Positions 1 to 8,479 are shown, numbered from the stretch's first letter. The stretch is 64,000 bases of DNA from Pseudomonadota bacterium (GCA_026388255.1 JAPLKC010000089.1:124001-188000); one strand, 5' to 3'. Program-made: numbers and translations. Notes: generated from the letters alone by a model not told the origin.

Positions 1-173
1 TGAAGGGCTATGATCTCATCTATTTCCCTGCCTGCTTCTATAACCCGTATTGGTACGGATTCAAGTCCGAGTTGCCGGGAATGTACAGAAACTCAGGGTT
101 TACACATGTCTTCTTCGTTGCCATATCGCCCTTTTTTTTATTAATATCGAAGCCTTACAGATACTCCGTATGA
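1..173 (+). CDS. C-terminal fragment of an unidentified protein, cut by the window edge
   Basis: A reading frame is open from base 3 to a TGA at 171-173 and gives 56 residues with no start in the window. The translation is rich in aromatic and hydrophobic residues and ends in KPYRYSV, with a short hydrophobic run (FFVAISPFFLLIS) near the end, which could be a last membrane segment. It stops five bases before the stop of the convergent flavoprotein gene, a normal gene-end spacing. I do not recognise the family. Chance openness over 170 bases is possible, so this is a weak call that needs the sequence to the left. Confidence 0.35.
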   Translation, partial: KGYDLIYFPACFYNPYWYGFKSELPGMYRNSGFTHVFFVAISPFFLLISKPYRYSV

Positions 174-177
174 CTGC

Positions 178-972
178 TTAATGGTCAGACATGTGCATAG
201 CAGCTTTTTGGAATATCTTTTCCATAATCATTTTGTTTTTTCTGATAAAACTGAATTTTAATATAAATTCAACCGGTTTTGGCATGTCAATAATATTTTG
301 ATTTACTATTTTTTGAGTTTTATTTGAACATTTCCCATATTTTACCAGTTCTTCCCCTGCCTTAATAAATGCTTCATAGACAAACCTAATTTTTGGGTAT
401 TTGGTTTCTTTTTCCTTATCTTTACCGTGTCCTACCAGCAAGCCTGATTTTCTTACTAAAATGCCTACTAAAGGAGCATCAAGAAATTTCGAAAAGGTTT
501 TAAAATACGAGATAACATTTTTTGATGTTTCAGATTCAAAATTATCCTGACAGGTCAGAAGAACAAAAGGTTTGGAAATCAATTTTCTTTCTATATGATG
601 AAAAAACAGTCCTGAATCTGACAATGCAAGTATTGATGAATCACCGGTTGACGTTACTCTATCCAGGAAGACTTTCATCAATCCGGTCATATTGAATATA
701 TATATCGGCGTCGCATAAACAAGTATATCAGCGGTTCTCATAATATCAAACAGCTTGCCGACATCGTCTTTTTCATCATAAACACATTTCAGATAACTTT
801 TTTGAGTATGACATACCCGGCAGCCCAGACAATGATTGATTCTTTGTTCGGCAAGAACTATTGACTCACATTGGGCGCCGGCATTTACGGCACCTTCAAA
901 AAGTTTGTCAATGAGAAATTGTGTATATCCGTTCTTTCCACGATGACTTCCATTGATAGCAACTATTTTCAT
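178..972 (-). CDS. Iron-sulfur flavoprotein / NADPH-dependent FMN reductase family protein
   Basis: This is a 264-residue flavodoxin-fold protein. It opens with the MKIVAINGSHRGKNGYT phosphate-binding loop for FMN, and a second FMN-contact stretch (YATPIYIFNMTGLMK) lies around residues 87-101. Between them sit cysteines 48, 51, 54 and 63, spaced CX2CX2CX8C, like the compact 4Fe-4S motif of archaeal Isf-type flavoproteins. The family passes electrons between ferredoxin-like donors and small acceptors in the cytoplasm; the physiological partner is not shown here. The start is supported by GAGGA about nine bases upstream. The C-terminal 90 residues are basic and less conserved. The gene stands alone, convergent with the fragment on its left. 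Confidence 0.8.
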   Translation of the reverse strand: MKIVAINGSHRGKNGYTQFLIDKLFEGAVNAGAQCESIVLAEQRINHCLGCRVCHTQKSYLKCVYDEKDDVGKLFDIMRTADILVYATPIYIFNMTGLMKVFLDRVTSTGDSSILALSDSGLFFHHIERKLISKPFVLLTCQDNFESETSKNVISYFKTFSKFLDAPLVGILVRKSGLLVGHGKDKEKETKYPKIRFVYEAFIKAGEELVKYGKCSNKTQKIVNQNIIDMPKPVEFILKFSFIRKNKMIMEKIFQKAAMHMSDH

Positions 973-1287
973 ATTATTTCATCCTCTGACTTCTCAACTA
1001 CCTTCGCTTACCGTCAAATAATGGATACCAAAATGTTCCCGGGGAAGTCAAGAAAGTATTATAAATGTCTGTCGTCGTAAAATATCTGCTGCTGTGCGTT
1101 CCCGCGGGCGGTTATTGGAATCATACAGTTTATAAGGGAGCAAAAAGTGTTCCGGCATAGAATTGGTTAGGGCAACCACGTGATAGCACTAATAACCCCA
1201 AAGAGGAGTGGGATTCCAGGCTTGCAGCATATATATAGTTTCAGGGAGATTGAACAAGCAATAAAGACAACTTCTTAATGTTCTTTG
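973..1287. other. Intergenic stretch without a recognisable gene
   Basis: These 315 bases lie between the start of the flavoprotein gene and the stop of the last pseudopilin gene. I found no open frame with coding character, no strong hairpin followed by a T run, and no tandem repeat. The flavoprotein promoter should lie in the first part, but no clear -35/-10 pair is visible. A local GC-rich patch (cccgcgggcgg, about 1101) stands out from AT-rich surroundings and could be the remnant of something lost. Confidence 0.5.
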
Positions 1288-2205
1288 CTATATGGTAAAA
1301 TTTATTGTGACTGACTGTAAATTTAGGTAGTTAGTATCAAAATCAAAATATATTTTCAACTTATATTGACCGGGGATACTATTTGAATTGAAATTTAATA
1401 TATCCGTTAATGCGCCCGGTTGTACCTGAAAACCCCAGTCATATCCATAAGGTACTTTTGCGCTCGATAGACCGGTACAGCCTGCCCCGCTGAATGTCGG
1501 TATACAAATTCCTCTATCTACTCCGGAACCGCTAAGATTTGGATTCGTCCCATCAGATGTATATGAATATCCTAAAATTCCCCCAAGATAAATATTCCGC
1601 AAACGATTACTTGTACTACCCCCATCTCTGTTCAGTTCAATATATTTTATATAAATCGAGTTATCGAAAAGGTTTGTCATGGGTATTGAAACACTTCTGC
1701 TAGCCAATTCTCCTCCGGGGCACGAAATAGTGTTGCAGTTGGCGTCTAAACATCCCTGTACCGGTTGCTGACAGGTAGCATCCACAATCGGAGTAATAAC
1801 CAAGCCACTCCCCTGTGAATAACCTGCAAATTTCTCAATTCTTACTTCTCTCTTTCCGACACCGCATTCGCCAGTTGATTTAAGGGCATAATTTGAAGTC
1901 GGCGGATTGCCAAGATATTGAACTGTGAACCTGCCCTCCCCAAAATTAATCGTTATTGCATTTCCAGGCGATAACGGGTTTGCAGGATTTAAAAAAGCCC
2001 CCGGATTTTCTGTTTTATATCGAATAGCAAATTCAACCCCGGCATTTGCGAGGTTCAGTGCCTGATAAGTCTTAACCGCAACAGGGTAGCTTCTCTGTTT
2101 AACATCCATAAAGGAAACAATACCGGCGCCGATAATGCCGACAGCAACGATAATTCCCATAAGAATAATAAGAGTCATGCCTTTATCAGTAAATTCTATC
2201 TTCAT
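1288..2205 (-). CDS. Minor pseudopilin of the PilX/GspK type
   Basis: I place the start at the ATG at 2205 (MKIEFTDKG), preceded by GGGGG, rather than the longer frame to 2283; this gives 305 residues. The N-terminus is a class III signal: a short basic leader, cleavage after the glycine of DKG, then a hydrophobic stretch MTLIILMGIIVAVGIIGAG. The usual glutamate at mature position 5 is absent (isoleucine), which is the hallmark of the GspK/PilX tip subunit. The body has several cysteines (around CQQPVQGCLDANCNTISC), plausibly disulfide-bonded outside the inner membrane. The gene overlaps the upstream PilW-like gene by 20 bases, so the two are probably translationally coupled. It is the last gene of the set. 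Confidence 0.7.
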   Translation of the reverse strand: MKIEFTDKGMTLIILMGIIVAVGIIGAGIVSFMDVKQRSYPVAVKTYQALNLANAGVEFAIRYKTENPGAFLNPANPLSPGNAITINFGEGRFTVQYLGNPPTSNYALKSTGECGVGKREVRIEKFAGYSQGSGLVITPIVDATCQQPVQGCLDANCNTISCPGGELASRSVSIPMTNLFDNSIYIKYIELNRDGGSTSNRLRNIYLGGILGYSYTSDGTNPNLSGSGVDRGICIPTFSGAGCTGLSSAKVPYGYDWGFQVQPGALTDILNFNSNSIPGQYKLKIYFDFDTNYLNLQSVTINFTI

Positions 2206-2803
2206 AGCAACCCCCGAAATCCCTCCCTGTAAATACACAATTGCCTGTTGTCGTATAATTCTTCGGACAAATGTTTGTAACATAGTTCTGTGTAAGGCCG
2301 CCCTGAGAAACTGAAACCGCTACCTGTACAGCAGCGTTTTGCGGTAATACCCCTGTTGGCGTAACAGTAAAATTTGTTATATTCCTGCCTATAATCTTGT
2401 TAACCGTATAGCTTGCGCTTGAAGTACCGGAATCTCTGTAAATGTCTGTGCCTGATAACCTGAATCTCACATATATATTACTGCTGCTGTCTGTCGCAAT
2501 GGCATGACTTCTCTGGAAGGCAATGATGCTGCCTGCAACAGTAACCGACTTTGCATCCCTTATTTCCCTGGAGATTCTTTCAGCTATATATGCAGCTTCC
2601 TGATGAATAGTTCTCTGACTTTCCATTGACGTATAAACCTTCGTAAGATTAATAAAAAAAGAAAAGGTAAATAAAGCAATAACAGAGAGGATAACGATGG
2701 TTATTATCATCTCCATAAGCGTAAAGCCATGGCATTGTTTGAGAACGCTTATATACCCTTTAAAATGGTCTTTGCGTGACAATGGTAGATACCGTATATT
2801 CAT
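2186..2803 (-). CDS. Minor pseudopilin of the PilW/GspJ type
   Basis: This 205-residue prepilin has a long 26-residue leader ending in HG, then mature FTLMEMIITIVILSVIAL with the conserved Glu5 and a hydrophobic helix used for membrane anchoring and filament assembly. The leader peptidase PilD would cut after Gly26 and methylate the new Phe1. The rest is beta-rich with paired Cys near the C-terminus (NICPKNYTTTGNCVF). Length and gene position (third of four) fit PilW or GspJ. It overlaps both neighbours by tens of bases, typical of a tightly coupled minor pilin operon. Whether the set serves a type IV pilus or a type II secretion apparatus cannot be told here. Confidence 0.7.
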   Translation of the reverse strand: MNIRYLPLSRKDHFKGYISVLKQCHGFTLMEMIITIVILSVIALFTFSFFINLTKVYTSMESQRTIHQEAAYIAERISREIRDAKSVTVAGSIIAFQRSHAIATDSSSNIYVRFRLSGTDIYRDSGTSSASYTVNKIIGRNITNFTVTPTGVLPQNAAVQVAVSVSQGGLTQNYVTNICPKNYTTTGNCVFTGRDFGGCYEDRIY

Positions 2804-3194
2804 AATTGTTCGGCTCTTTCACATAAACAACAATTTTTTTATATTTCGTATAATCTGTTATTGGAGGACTGATTGTAGATATATCAGCCGGGGCCAATTG
2901 ATTAATCGTCCATCTCCATTGATAACCTGTATTCCCGGGCACTGTAATATATGTTGCCTGTGCTGCAGGAAGGCTGATGAACGGATTTCGCGTTATGTCT
3001 TCCATCTTCTGCTCTGCTATAAACCTTGCCTTTGTGATTGATTCCGGGGCAGTCCCGCTCTTTATCGCCCCTGAAAATCCGATAAAAGCAAGGGGCACAA
3101 ATATCCCTGCAATAACGATAAACATTATGAGCTCAATCATTGTGAATCCTTCTCTCTTCAAGGCAGTTCCTCTACTTTTCCCGTAATTGCCCAT
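2760..3194 (-). CDS. Minor pseudopilin of the PilV/GspI type
   Basis: This 144-residue prepilin starts MGNYGKSRGTALKREG and continues as mature FTMIELIMFIVIAGIFVPLAF with Glu5. The leader is short and basic as expected for a class III signal. The small size and position between an H-like and a J-like gene match GspI/PilV, which forms the pseudopilus tip with J and K. It overlaps the upstream H-like gene by 37 bases and the downstream J-like gene by 44 bases. No cysteine or special domain is visible in the globular part, so the subtype call rests on order and size. Confidence 0.65.
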   Translation of the reverse strand: MGNYGKSRGTALKREGFTMIELIMFIVIAGIFVPLAFIGFSGAIKSGTAPESITKARFIAEQKMEDITRNPFISLPAAQATYITVPGNTGYQWRWTINQLAPADISTISPPITDYTKYKKIVVYVKEPNNYEYTVSTIVTQRPF

Positions 3195-3709
3195 ACCTTT
3201 ATCTGCTTCGGCCCTATTGCGATTGTCTGGTCTCCACCCGCAGTGGGTTCTCCAAGGGAGTTAAAAGTAAACGTTATTGTTGTGCCTGCAACAGCGTTTC
3301 CCGGAAATGTCCTGGGTTCTCCAGCCATATTATAAGCACCGGAACCATTCGTAAATAAAATGCTCTTAGGGGACATAGTGCCCATTGCAAGAGTTTGAAC
3401 ATATTGGATATCCGCAGCCGCCTGGTCCACTCCTGCAACAGTGCTTGTTTCAGAAGTGGAAAAAAATCTGTATCCTATGGATATGGCAAGTATACCGATA
3501 ATAATAATTACAATGATTGTCTCAAGTAATGTAAAACCCTGTGAACAAGATTTTGAATTTTGAATTTTGAATTTTGAATTGAAAAGCAAAAACATTACTG
3601 GGAACGGGCGGCGTATCACGTACAGTAGAGAATTATGTCTTAATGCTGAACCCTTACCGCCGACATCTGAGTTCTGACTATTGACCCCTGTCTTTTGAAC
3701 CTTGAACAC
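3158..3709 (-). CDS. Minor pseudopilin of the FimT/GspH type with a repeat-built leader
   Basis: The mature part starts at FTLLETIIVIIIIGILAISIG (Glu5 present) after a glycine and continues with an H/FimT-like beta domain. The start is uncertain. A GTG at 3707-3709 has AGGA seven bases upstream and lies just behind the glycosyltransferase stop, but it gives a leader of nearly 60 residues, far longer than normal. The ATG at 3593-3595 gives a normal leader of 20 residues but has no clear ribosome site. The disputed region is made of heptanucleotide repeats: a degenerate set at 3661-3708 and four TTTTGAA units at 3551-3578 that encode FKIQNSK. This looks like repeat insertion between an old ribosome site and the original start. 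Confidence 0.65.
   Translation of the reverse strand: MFKVQKTGVNSQNSDVGGKGSALRHNSLLYVIRRPFPVMFLLFNSKFKIQNSKSCSQGFTLLETIIVIIIIGILAISIGYRFFSTSETSTVAGVDQAAADIQYVQTLAMGTMSPKSILFTNGSGAYNMAGEPRTFPGNAVAGTTITFTFNSLGEPTAGGDQTIAIGPKQIKVWAITGKVEELP
3551..3580. repeat. Heptanucleotide tandem array, TTTTGAA x4
   Basis: Four perfect copies of TTTTGAA (3551-3578) plus two further T bases. The array lies inside the leader-peptide region of the H-like pseudopilin gene and, on the minus strand, encodes the run SKFKIQNSK. A near-identical array sits in the signal peptide of flgI at 54293-54320. Confidence 0.9.
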
Positions 3710-3711
3710 AT

Positions 3712-4461
3712 TTACTTCCTGAAAAGATTATATTTTATGATGGTAAACACGGCCTTTGCTCCATCCCTCCATGTAATCTTCTTTCCTTCCTCATAGCTTC
3801 TGCCGTAATAAGAAATAGGTACTTCATATATCCTGCAGCCCTTCCTTGCCATTTTTGCTGTAATTTCAGGCTCAAAACCAAACCTGTCAGATTCTATCCG
3901 TATCCCTTCCAGCATCTCTTTTTTAAATACCTTATAGCATGTTTCCATATCCGTGAGGTTTAGATCGGTAAGCATATTAGACAACAAAGTGATCAGCTTA
4001 TTGCCCACATAGTGCCAGAAATAAAAGACCCTGTGCGTTCCTCCTAAAAATCTCGATCCATAAACAACATCAGCTTTTCCTTCAATAATAGGTTCAAATA
4101 GTGTTGGATAGTCCTTCGGGTCATACTCCAAATCCGCATCCTGTATAACTATAATATCTCCTTTGGCAGCTTTTATACCACTTCGGATAGCTGCGCCTTT
4201 TCCCATGTTTTTTTCATGAAATATGACCTTTGCATCGGTTAAAAATCCTCCCTTACCCTCATCCAATATGGGGTTGGCAGAGGTGGTGAAATGTGAACTG
4301 TGAACCGTGAACCGTGAACTTAAGTATTCCCTTGTCCCGTCTTTTGAGCCATCGTCTACTATAATAATTTCTTTATTATAGGGCGTATCTTCCACTTTTT
4401 TTAGCACATGGGAAATTGTATTGATTTCATTATATGCAGGAATTATCACTGATATAAGCAT
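3712..4461 (-). CDS. GT2 glycosyltransferase of the dolichyl-phosphate mannosyltransferase type
   Basis: A 249-residue GT-A fold transferase. Residues 3-9 (ISVIIPA), IIIVDDGSKDGT (32-43), KGDIIVIQDADLEYDP with the metal-binding DAD, and VVYGSRFLGG are the standard motifs of DPM1/UgtP-like enzymes that move a sugar from a nucleotide donor to polyprenyl phosphate or lipid. There is no C-terminal membrane segment. Residues about 48-77, between REYL and the expected KVIFHEKNMGKG, are extra: they are encoded by four heptanucleotide units (RFTVHSSHFT) plus flanking residues, and look like a repeat insertion in a loop. It lies upstream of the pseudopilin genes with a two-base gap. The ATG at 4461 lacks a good ribosome site. 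Confidence 0.8.
   Translation of the reverse strand: MLISVIIPAYNEINTISHVLKKVEDTPYNKEIIIVDDGSKDGTREYLSSRFTVHSSHFTTSANPILDEGKGGFLTDAKVIFHEKNMGKGAAIRSGIKAAKGDIIVIQDADLEYDPKDYPTLFEPIIEGKADVVYGSRFLGGTHRVFYFWHYVGNKLITLLSNMLTDLNLTDMETCYKVFKKEMLEGIRIESDRFGFEPEITAKMARKGCRIYEVPISYYGRSYEEGKKITWRDGAKAVFTIIKYNLFRK
4293..4320. repeat. Heptanucleotide tandem array, GTGAACY x4, inside a coding region
   Basis: Four consecutive 7-base units: GTGAACT, GTGAACC, GTGAACC, GTGAACT. The array is inside the GT2 gene and is translated on the minus strand as part of SSRFTVHSSHFTTS. The same unit recurs at 53155-53168. Confidence 0.9.
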
Positions 4462-4482
4462 TTATAAAATATTATACATAAA

Positions 4483-4510
4483 ATTATACAAATAACGAGA
4501 GCATTATCAA
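4483..4510 (-). promoter_or_regulatory. Possible sigma-70 promoter of the GT2-pseudopilin operon
   Basis: On the minus strand TTGATA (4505-4510) and TATAAT (4483-4488) are 16 bases apart, which would start transcription near 4476, 15 bases before the GT2 ATG. The region is very AT-rich, so chance matches are likely. Confidence 0.4.
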
Positions 4511-4554
4511 ATATTTCTTGCATAATACTCAAATATTCTGTAAAAGTAAATCAA

Positions 4555-5541
4555 ATGGACATTCCATATCTGGAATACTTTAGTCTCAATGAAAAACCCT
4601 TTGGGCTGACGCCTGACCCACTTTTTTATTATGAATCCACAACGCACAGGGAAGCCATTGACCACCTTAAGTTTTTTCTATCCCAAAAGGAAGGGTTTGC
4701 TTGCATTTACGGCGATGTGGGTACCGGAAAAACCGTATTGTCCCGTACTTTTTTAGGTTCACTTGATAAATCACTATACAACACTGCTCTTATATTAAAT
4801 CCGATAATGGATGAAAAAGAGTTTTTGCTTGAAACCTTAAAAGAGCTCAATATTTCTCACGACAACCCATCAAAAAAAGAAATGTTTGACAAATTTCAGT
4901 TGTTTCTTCTTGAGGAATTTAAAAAAGGAAAAGAAACCATAATAATAATTGATGAGGCGCAGCTTCTTTCAGATGATATGCTTGAATTTATCAGGGTTCT
5001 GTCAAATCTGGAAACAGAAAAGGAAAAGATACTTCACACAATCCTTTTCGGCCAACAAGAACTGATAGAAAAGTTAAAAGAACCGCGAATGAGGTATTTA
5101 TCCCAAAGAATAACCGTTATATACCGGCTGAAGCCTCTTTCCTTGAGAGAGGTTAACCTTTACATAACCCATAGGCTGCTCAAAGCAGGTTCAAAGGGAT
5201 TTCTGCAGTTTAAAGACGATGCAATCAAGCTTATTTATTCTGCATCAAAGGGATATCCAAGGATCGTTAATGTTATCTGCGACAGATGCCTGATTCTTCT
5301 CTATTCAAAATCCGAAAGGACAGTCGATGAAGATATTGTAAATATGGTGCTTCAAGAGGAGAGTATTTCTACATTGGCGGAAATGATTAAAATTAAAAAA
5401 AGGCTTCCTGCGCTTCCCTACCTTATAGCAGCATTAATCGCAGTTATTCTCCTCCTATCATCTTTATTTAATTTGATTCCAATAGAAAAAATTATCCATA
5501 ATATATTAACATCTAATACATATAAGGGGGGCTTCAAATGA
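4555..5541 (+). CDS. ExeA/GspA-like AAA+ ATPase with a C-terminal membrane anchor
   Basis: The 328-residue protein begins MDIPYLEYFSLNEKPFGLTPDP, the standard opening of the ExeA/GspA/MshM family. Walker A is GDVGTGKT (53-60) and Walker B IIIIDEAQ (129-136); the arginine-rich sensor region follows. A single hydrophobic helix near residues 286-308 would anchor it in the inner membrane, and only a short tail follows, so the peptidoglycan-binding domain of full ExeA is missing. Family members help secretins or pilus machinery through the cell wall using ATP. It is divergent from the pseudopilin operon and overlaps the next gene by ATGA, so it most likely serves the same apparatus. Confidence 0.8.
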   Translation: MDIPYLEYFSLNEKPFGLTPDPLFYYESTTHREAIDHLKFFLSQKEGFACIYGDVGTGKTVLSRTFLGSLDKSLYNTALILNPIMDEKEFLLETLKELNISHDNPSKKEMFDKFQLFLLEEFKKGKETIIIIDEAQLLSDDMLEFIRVLSNLETEKEKILHTILFGQQELIEKLKEPRMRYLSQRITVIYRLKPLSLREVNLYITHRLLKAGSKGFLQFKDDAIKLIYSASKGYPRIVNVICDRCLILLYSKSERTVDEDIVNMVLQEESISTLAEMIKIKKRLPALPYLIAALIAVILLLSSLFNLIPIEKIIHNILTSNTYKGGFK

Positions 5542-6176
5542 AAAAAATACTTATTGCAGACAAAGATGAAAGTTTAAAGGATGCTTTTCGCGTTGTGTTC
5601 CCCAGCGATGAATACGAAATATTATTCACTTCAAACGGCAGAGAAGTTGAAAAGATCGTAGAAGAATATCGGCCCGAAATATATATTCTTAACACCAGCC
5701 TGGATAGAAGAAACGGTACAGATGTTTATGAAGACCTGAAAGAAAAAAATATGCTCCAGAATGTACGGTTTTTTTTCATGAAAGACGAAGGCATAGAATC
5801 AGATTTATCCGGTTATCAGATTGAGGGTGTCATTGAAAAACCTATTAATTTCTTTAGAGTCCATCAAATGATAGATAAAGAAGACGTTCTTCCTGAATTA
5901 AAAATTACAAAGAAAATAGAAGATAATGAAATCCAGAGAACTCAATCATACAGCGCTTTACCGAAAGAAAGAATGACCGTACTCGAAAATGAGTTGAAAA
6001 AAATTATTTATGATTCAATAGAAAGCATAAAGATGAGCATTGTAGATAAAATAACGCCAATAATCAGTCAATATATAGAAGAATACACAAAAAAGATTTT
6101 AAACGATGCAGCAGAAAAAGTTATACGGAATGAAATGGATAAGCTTTTGAGCTTAATAAGGGAATCAAGAAAATAA
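5538..6176 (+). CDS. Pseudo-receiver protein with a C-terminal helical region
   Basis: The first 115 residues have a receiver (CheY-like) layout: KILIADKDES at the N-terminus, a central strand, and the conserved lysine in VIEKPIN. The residue at the phosphorylation site, within YILNTSL, is Asn52 instead of Asp, so phosphotransfer is not expected. Residues 140-212 are predicted to be long charged helices (ERMTVLENELKKI onward) that could mediate oligomerisation. The start ATG overlaps the stop of the ExeA-like gene by four bases, so the pair is co-translated. A role as a phosphorylation-independent partner of the ATPase is inference. Confidence 0.6.
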   Translation: MKKILIADKDESLKDAFRVVFPSDEYEILFTSNGREVEKIVEEYRPEIYILNTSLDRRNGTDVYEDLKEKNMLQNVRFFFMKDEGIESDLSGYQIEGVIEKPINFFRVHQMIDKEDVLPELKITKKIEDNEIQRTQSYSALPKERMTVLENELKKIIYDSIESIKMSIVDKITPIISQYIEEYTKKILNDAAEKVIRNEMDKLLSLIRESRK

Positions 6177-6236
6177 CCATAGATTCCTACGAACAAAACA
6201 ATACTCCGCTTATGGTATGAGTGGGCGACCCCCTTA

Positions 6237-6256
6237 CGGGGCATGCGTGAGCCCCG
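6237..6256. terminator. GC-rich stem-loop between convergent genes
   Basis: CGGGGC (6237-6242) and GCCCCG (6251-6256) form a six-pair stem with an eight-base loop. It lies between the stops of the pseudo-receiver gene (+) and the GH57 gene (-). No T run follows on either side, so if it ends transcription it is not a classical intrinsic terminator. Confidence 0.35.
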
Positions 6257-6264
6257 GTAATTGT

Positions 6265-8409
6265 CTATACGTACCACATTTCCATTTCAAAGTCCTCGGA
6301 AGGCACCTTGATTGTAATATATCCTCTTACAGGAATTCTATCTACCGGCATCTCCTTTATCTTCACGGAAGACCATATATTGATCTTGTCGCCGGTGCTA
6401 ACACCAAGGGACTTAAAAGCAACCTCAATTTCAAGAATGTCAGAGAAGGCTGCTTTTAAAGGCAAAGGACTTTCAATTAATCCCCCCTTCACATGGTAAA
6501 CAGATTCAAAAGTTCCCTTTCCTTCAATATTTATCTCAAAAGAAAGATCATTAATATTCTGGATAAAAGATTTATCTACGTCTACTCTCATATACAATGA
6601 ACGTTCATCAAATCCAAAATAGAACCCTTTCATAAGTAAAACAGAATCATGCATTGCAGCCCCGTGCCCCTTCCCTTCTATAAAACCGGAGCCCATCCAT
6701 TCAAAATAGTTCGATACCCCTCCATCTATTTTTGGGTGTATAAAATTCACAGGTTCTCTTGTCGGTTTTACTTCCCTATCTTTAAGTATTACAGGAATGT
6801 TTAATTTTTCGGGAGGCTCTTCACCTAAAAATCTATAAACATTTGAGAGATTCTCACGAAAGAGAAAATCGAATACTTCGTCGCTCTCCGATGAATGCTC
6901 GTCGCCGTACCACCAGTTCCAGTCACTGCCCTCAGCAATATACACGGATTCCCAGGCGTTTTGATTCAGCCCATCAGGGTCTTTTGCTTCCAAAAAATCT
7001 CTCGTCTCGGAAAGCAAAGTCCAGCTTGTATTGTCCTCTACATGACCAATCCATATGGAAAAATTATTGCTGATCCATGAGCCTGCAAAACAGTGTGACA
7101 GCGTACCGATATCTTTTGTATCTTTAAGTATCTCAGAAACGGTCTGGCAAACAATATCTTTCTCCTTCAATATACCCTCATAAAGATATTTAAAAAAATC
7201 TCTTCCATCGTTCCTGTAGCTCTCCCATGCATTTTCTCCATCCATAACGATTGCAACCAGAGGTTTCTGGATTTTGTCTTTTACGGATTCCCCTATCTTT
7301 TTTACCCTTCTTATTAAATCCATTGCCGCATCTTTAGGGTCTGATTTGGAATAATGGAAAGAAATAAGATCGGATAAATATTTATCCCTGAAAACAATGT
7401 TGATTTTTTTGCCTGACTTTTCAAGGCAATACGGCCTGTATAACACTTCAGGATTTATAAGAAAACCTTCGTTGTCTCTTTTACCTTCCTGATTCAGACT
7501 TTTATAAAGAATTTCCTCATCTGTTGCGACCCATTCAATACCATGCTCCATGTATAATTGAAGGGCATTATCACTCACAGAGCCTTCCGGAGGCCACATA
7601 CCTTTCGAATTAAATTGAAATGTCTGATAAAAAAATTCTTTCGCTTTGCTTATTTGGGCTGATGCATCTTTCGGGCTGGCAAAGAGTTTCTCGGGCAAAC
7701 TGCAATCAGGCATTGCATCCCTTGCAATCCTGTTGTCAATTAAAAGCGGGATTATGGGGTGATAAAAAGGTGATGTAGAAAGCTCTATTGTGCCATTTAA
7801 TGAAAGTTCTTTGCAAAGTGGGATAATGCCCTTTAAAATATCTTTCTGAACATTTTCTAATATACGCTTATCGTCTTCGCCGTATCCCTTGCCTTTAGAT
7901 TTCAAATATTTCAAATCGTCATAATGCTCATAAAACAACGGATCAATCCAGGAAAGAAAAAATAAAACCTGTATATCCTGGAAGTCTTCATCATTAAAAT
8001 AACCTAAAATATCTTTAATATGCTCTTTAGGATAATAAAACCCTCTCTTCCGTAAAAGTTCATAATATCTCGGGAAAGGTCTTATCATATTGTCCCAGTT
8101 TGCATTAAAAAAATTCACCAATAAAAATATTTTTTCATTTTCGGACAGATCTTTAGGCGTCTTTTTGAATATATCCAGATATGTATCTTTTACATTTAAA
8201 TCTTCGTAATCAATAAGCTGCAGCAACAGCGAAGGGACAAAATTAAAATTCTGCCTTATACCGTCAAATTCTTTTAACAAAAAGGGCATATCATAGTAAT
8301 CTTTCGTGCCGTGAAGCAGCACCCAGGGGAGCATGTATTCACCGGTGTAAAGGTTTTTATAGTACGGTTGGTGCATATGCCAGATGAATGAAAGGTAAAT
8401 ATTATCCAT
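6265..8409 (-). CDS. Glycoside hydrolase family 57 protein
   Basis: The 714-residue cytoplasmic-looking protein (no signal peptide) shows the family 57 motifs in order: HMHQPYY (11-17), IELSTSPFYHPIIP (208-221), WPPEGS (272-277) with Glu275 as the likely nucleophile, and MDGENAW (389-395) with Asp390 as the likely acid/base. A C-terminal beta-rich domain from about 540 onward (VNFIHPKIDGGVSNYFEW) is often joined to GH57 enzymes. Members act on alpha-1,4-glucans (amylase, 4-alpha-glucanotransferase, branching); the exact activity cannot be read. It would take part in glycogen or maltodextrin turnover. It lies 70 bases downstream of the phosphodiesterase gene and may share its transcript. Confidence 0.85.
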   Translation of the reverse strand: MDNIYLSFIWHMHQPYYKNLYTGEYMLPWVLLHGTKDYYDMPFLLKEFDGIRQNFNFVPSLLLQLIDYEDLNVKDTYLDIFKKTPKDLSENEKIFLLVNFFNANWDNMIRPFPRYYELLRKRGFYYPKEHIKDILGYFNDEDFQDIQVLFFLSWIDPLFYEHYDDLKYLKSKGKGYGEDDKRILENVQKDILKGIIPLCKELSLNGTIELSTSPFYHPIIPLLIDNRIARDAMPDCSLPEKLFASPKDASAQISKAKEFFYQTFQFNSKGMWPPEGSVSDNALQLYMEHGIEWVATDEEILYKSLNQEGKRDNEGFLINPEVLYRPYCLEKSGKKINIVFRDKYLSDLISFHYSKSDPKDAAMDLIRRVKKIGESVKDKIQKPLVAIVMDGENAWESYRNDGRDFFKYLYEGILKEKDIVCQTVSEILKDTKDIGTLSHCFAGSWISNNFSIWIGHVEDNTSWTLLSETRDFLEAKDPDGLNQNAWESVYIAEGSDWNWWYGDEHSSESDEVFDFLFRENLSNVYRFLGEEPPEKLNIPVILKDREVKPTREPVNFIHPKIDGGVSNYFEWMGSGFIEGKGHGAAMHDSVLLMKGFYFGFDERSLYMRVDVDKSFIQNINDLSFEINIEGKGTFESVYHVKGGLIESPLPLKAAFSDILEIEVAFKSLGVSTGDKINIWSSVKIKEMPVDRIPVRGYITIKVPSEDFEMEMWYV

Positions 8410-8479
8410 AATATATTATTCGCATAAAGTTATTATTTCTTTAACACACTAATCTTTTTAATCCCAAGTATCATAAATA

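Noticed and set aside
871-1080. 69-residue plus-strand frame over the flavoprotein start
   Set aside because: It overlaps the coding start of the flavoprotein, has no ribosome site and no domain.
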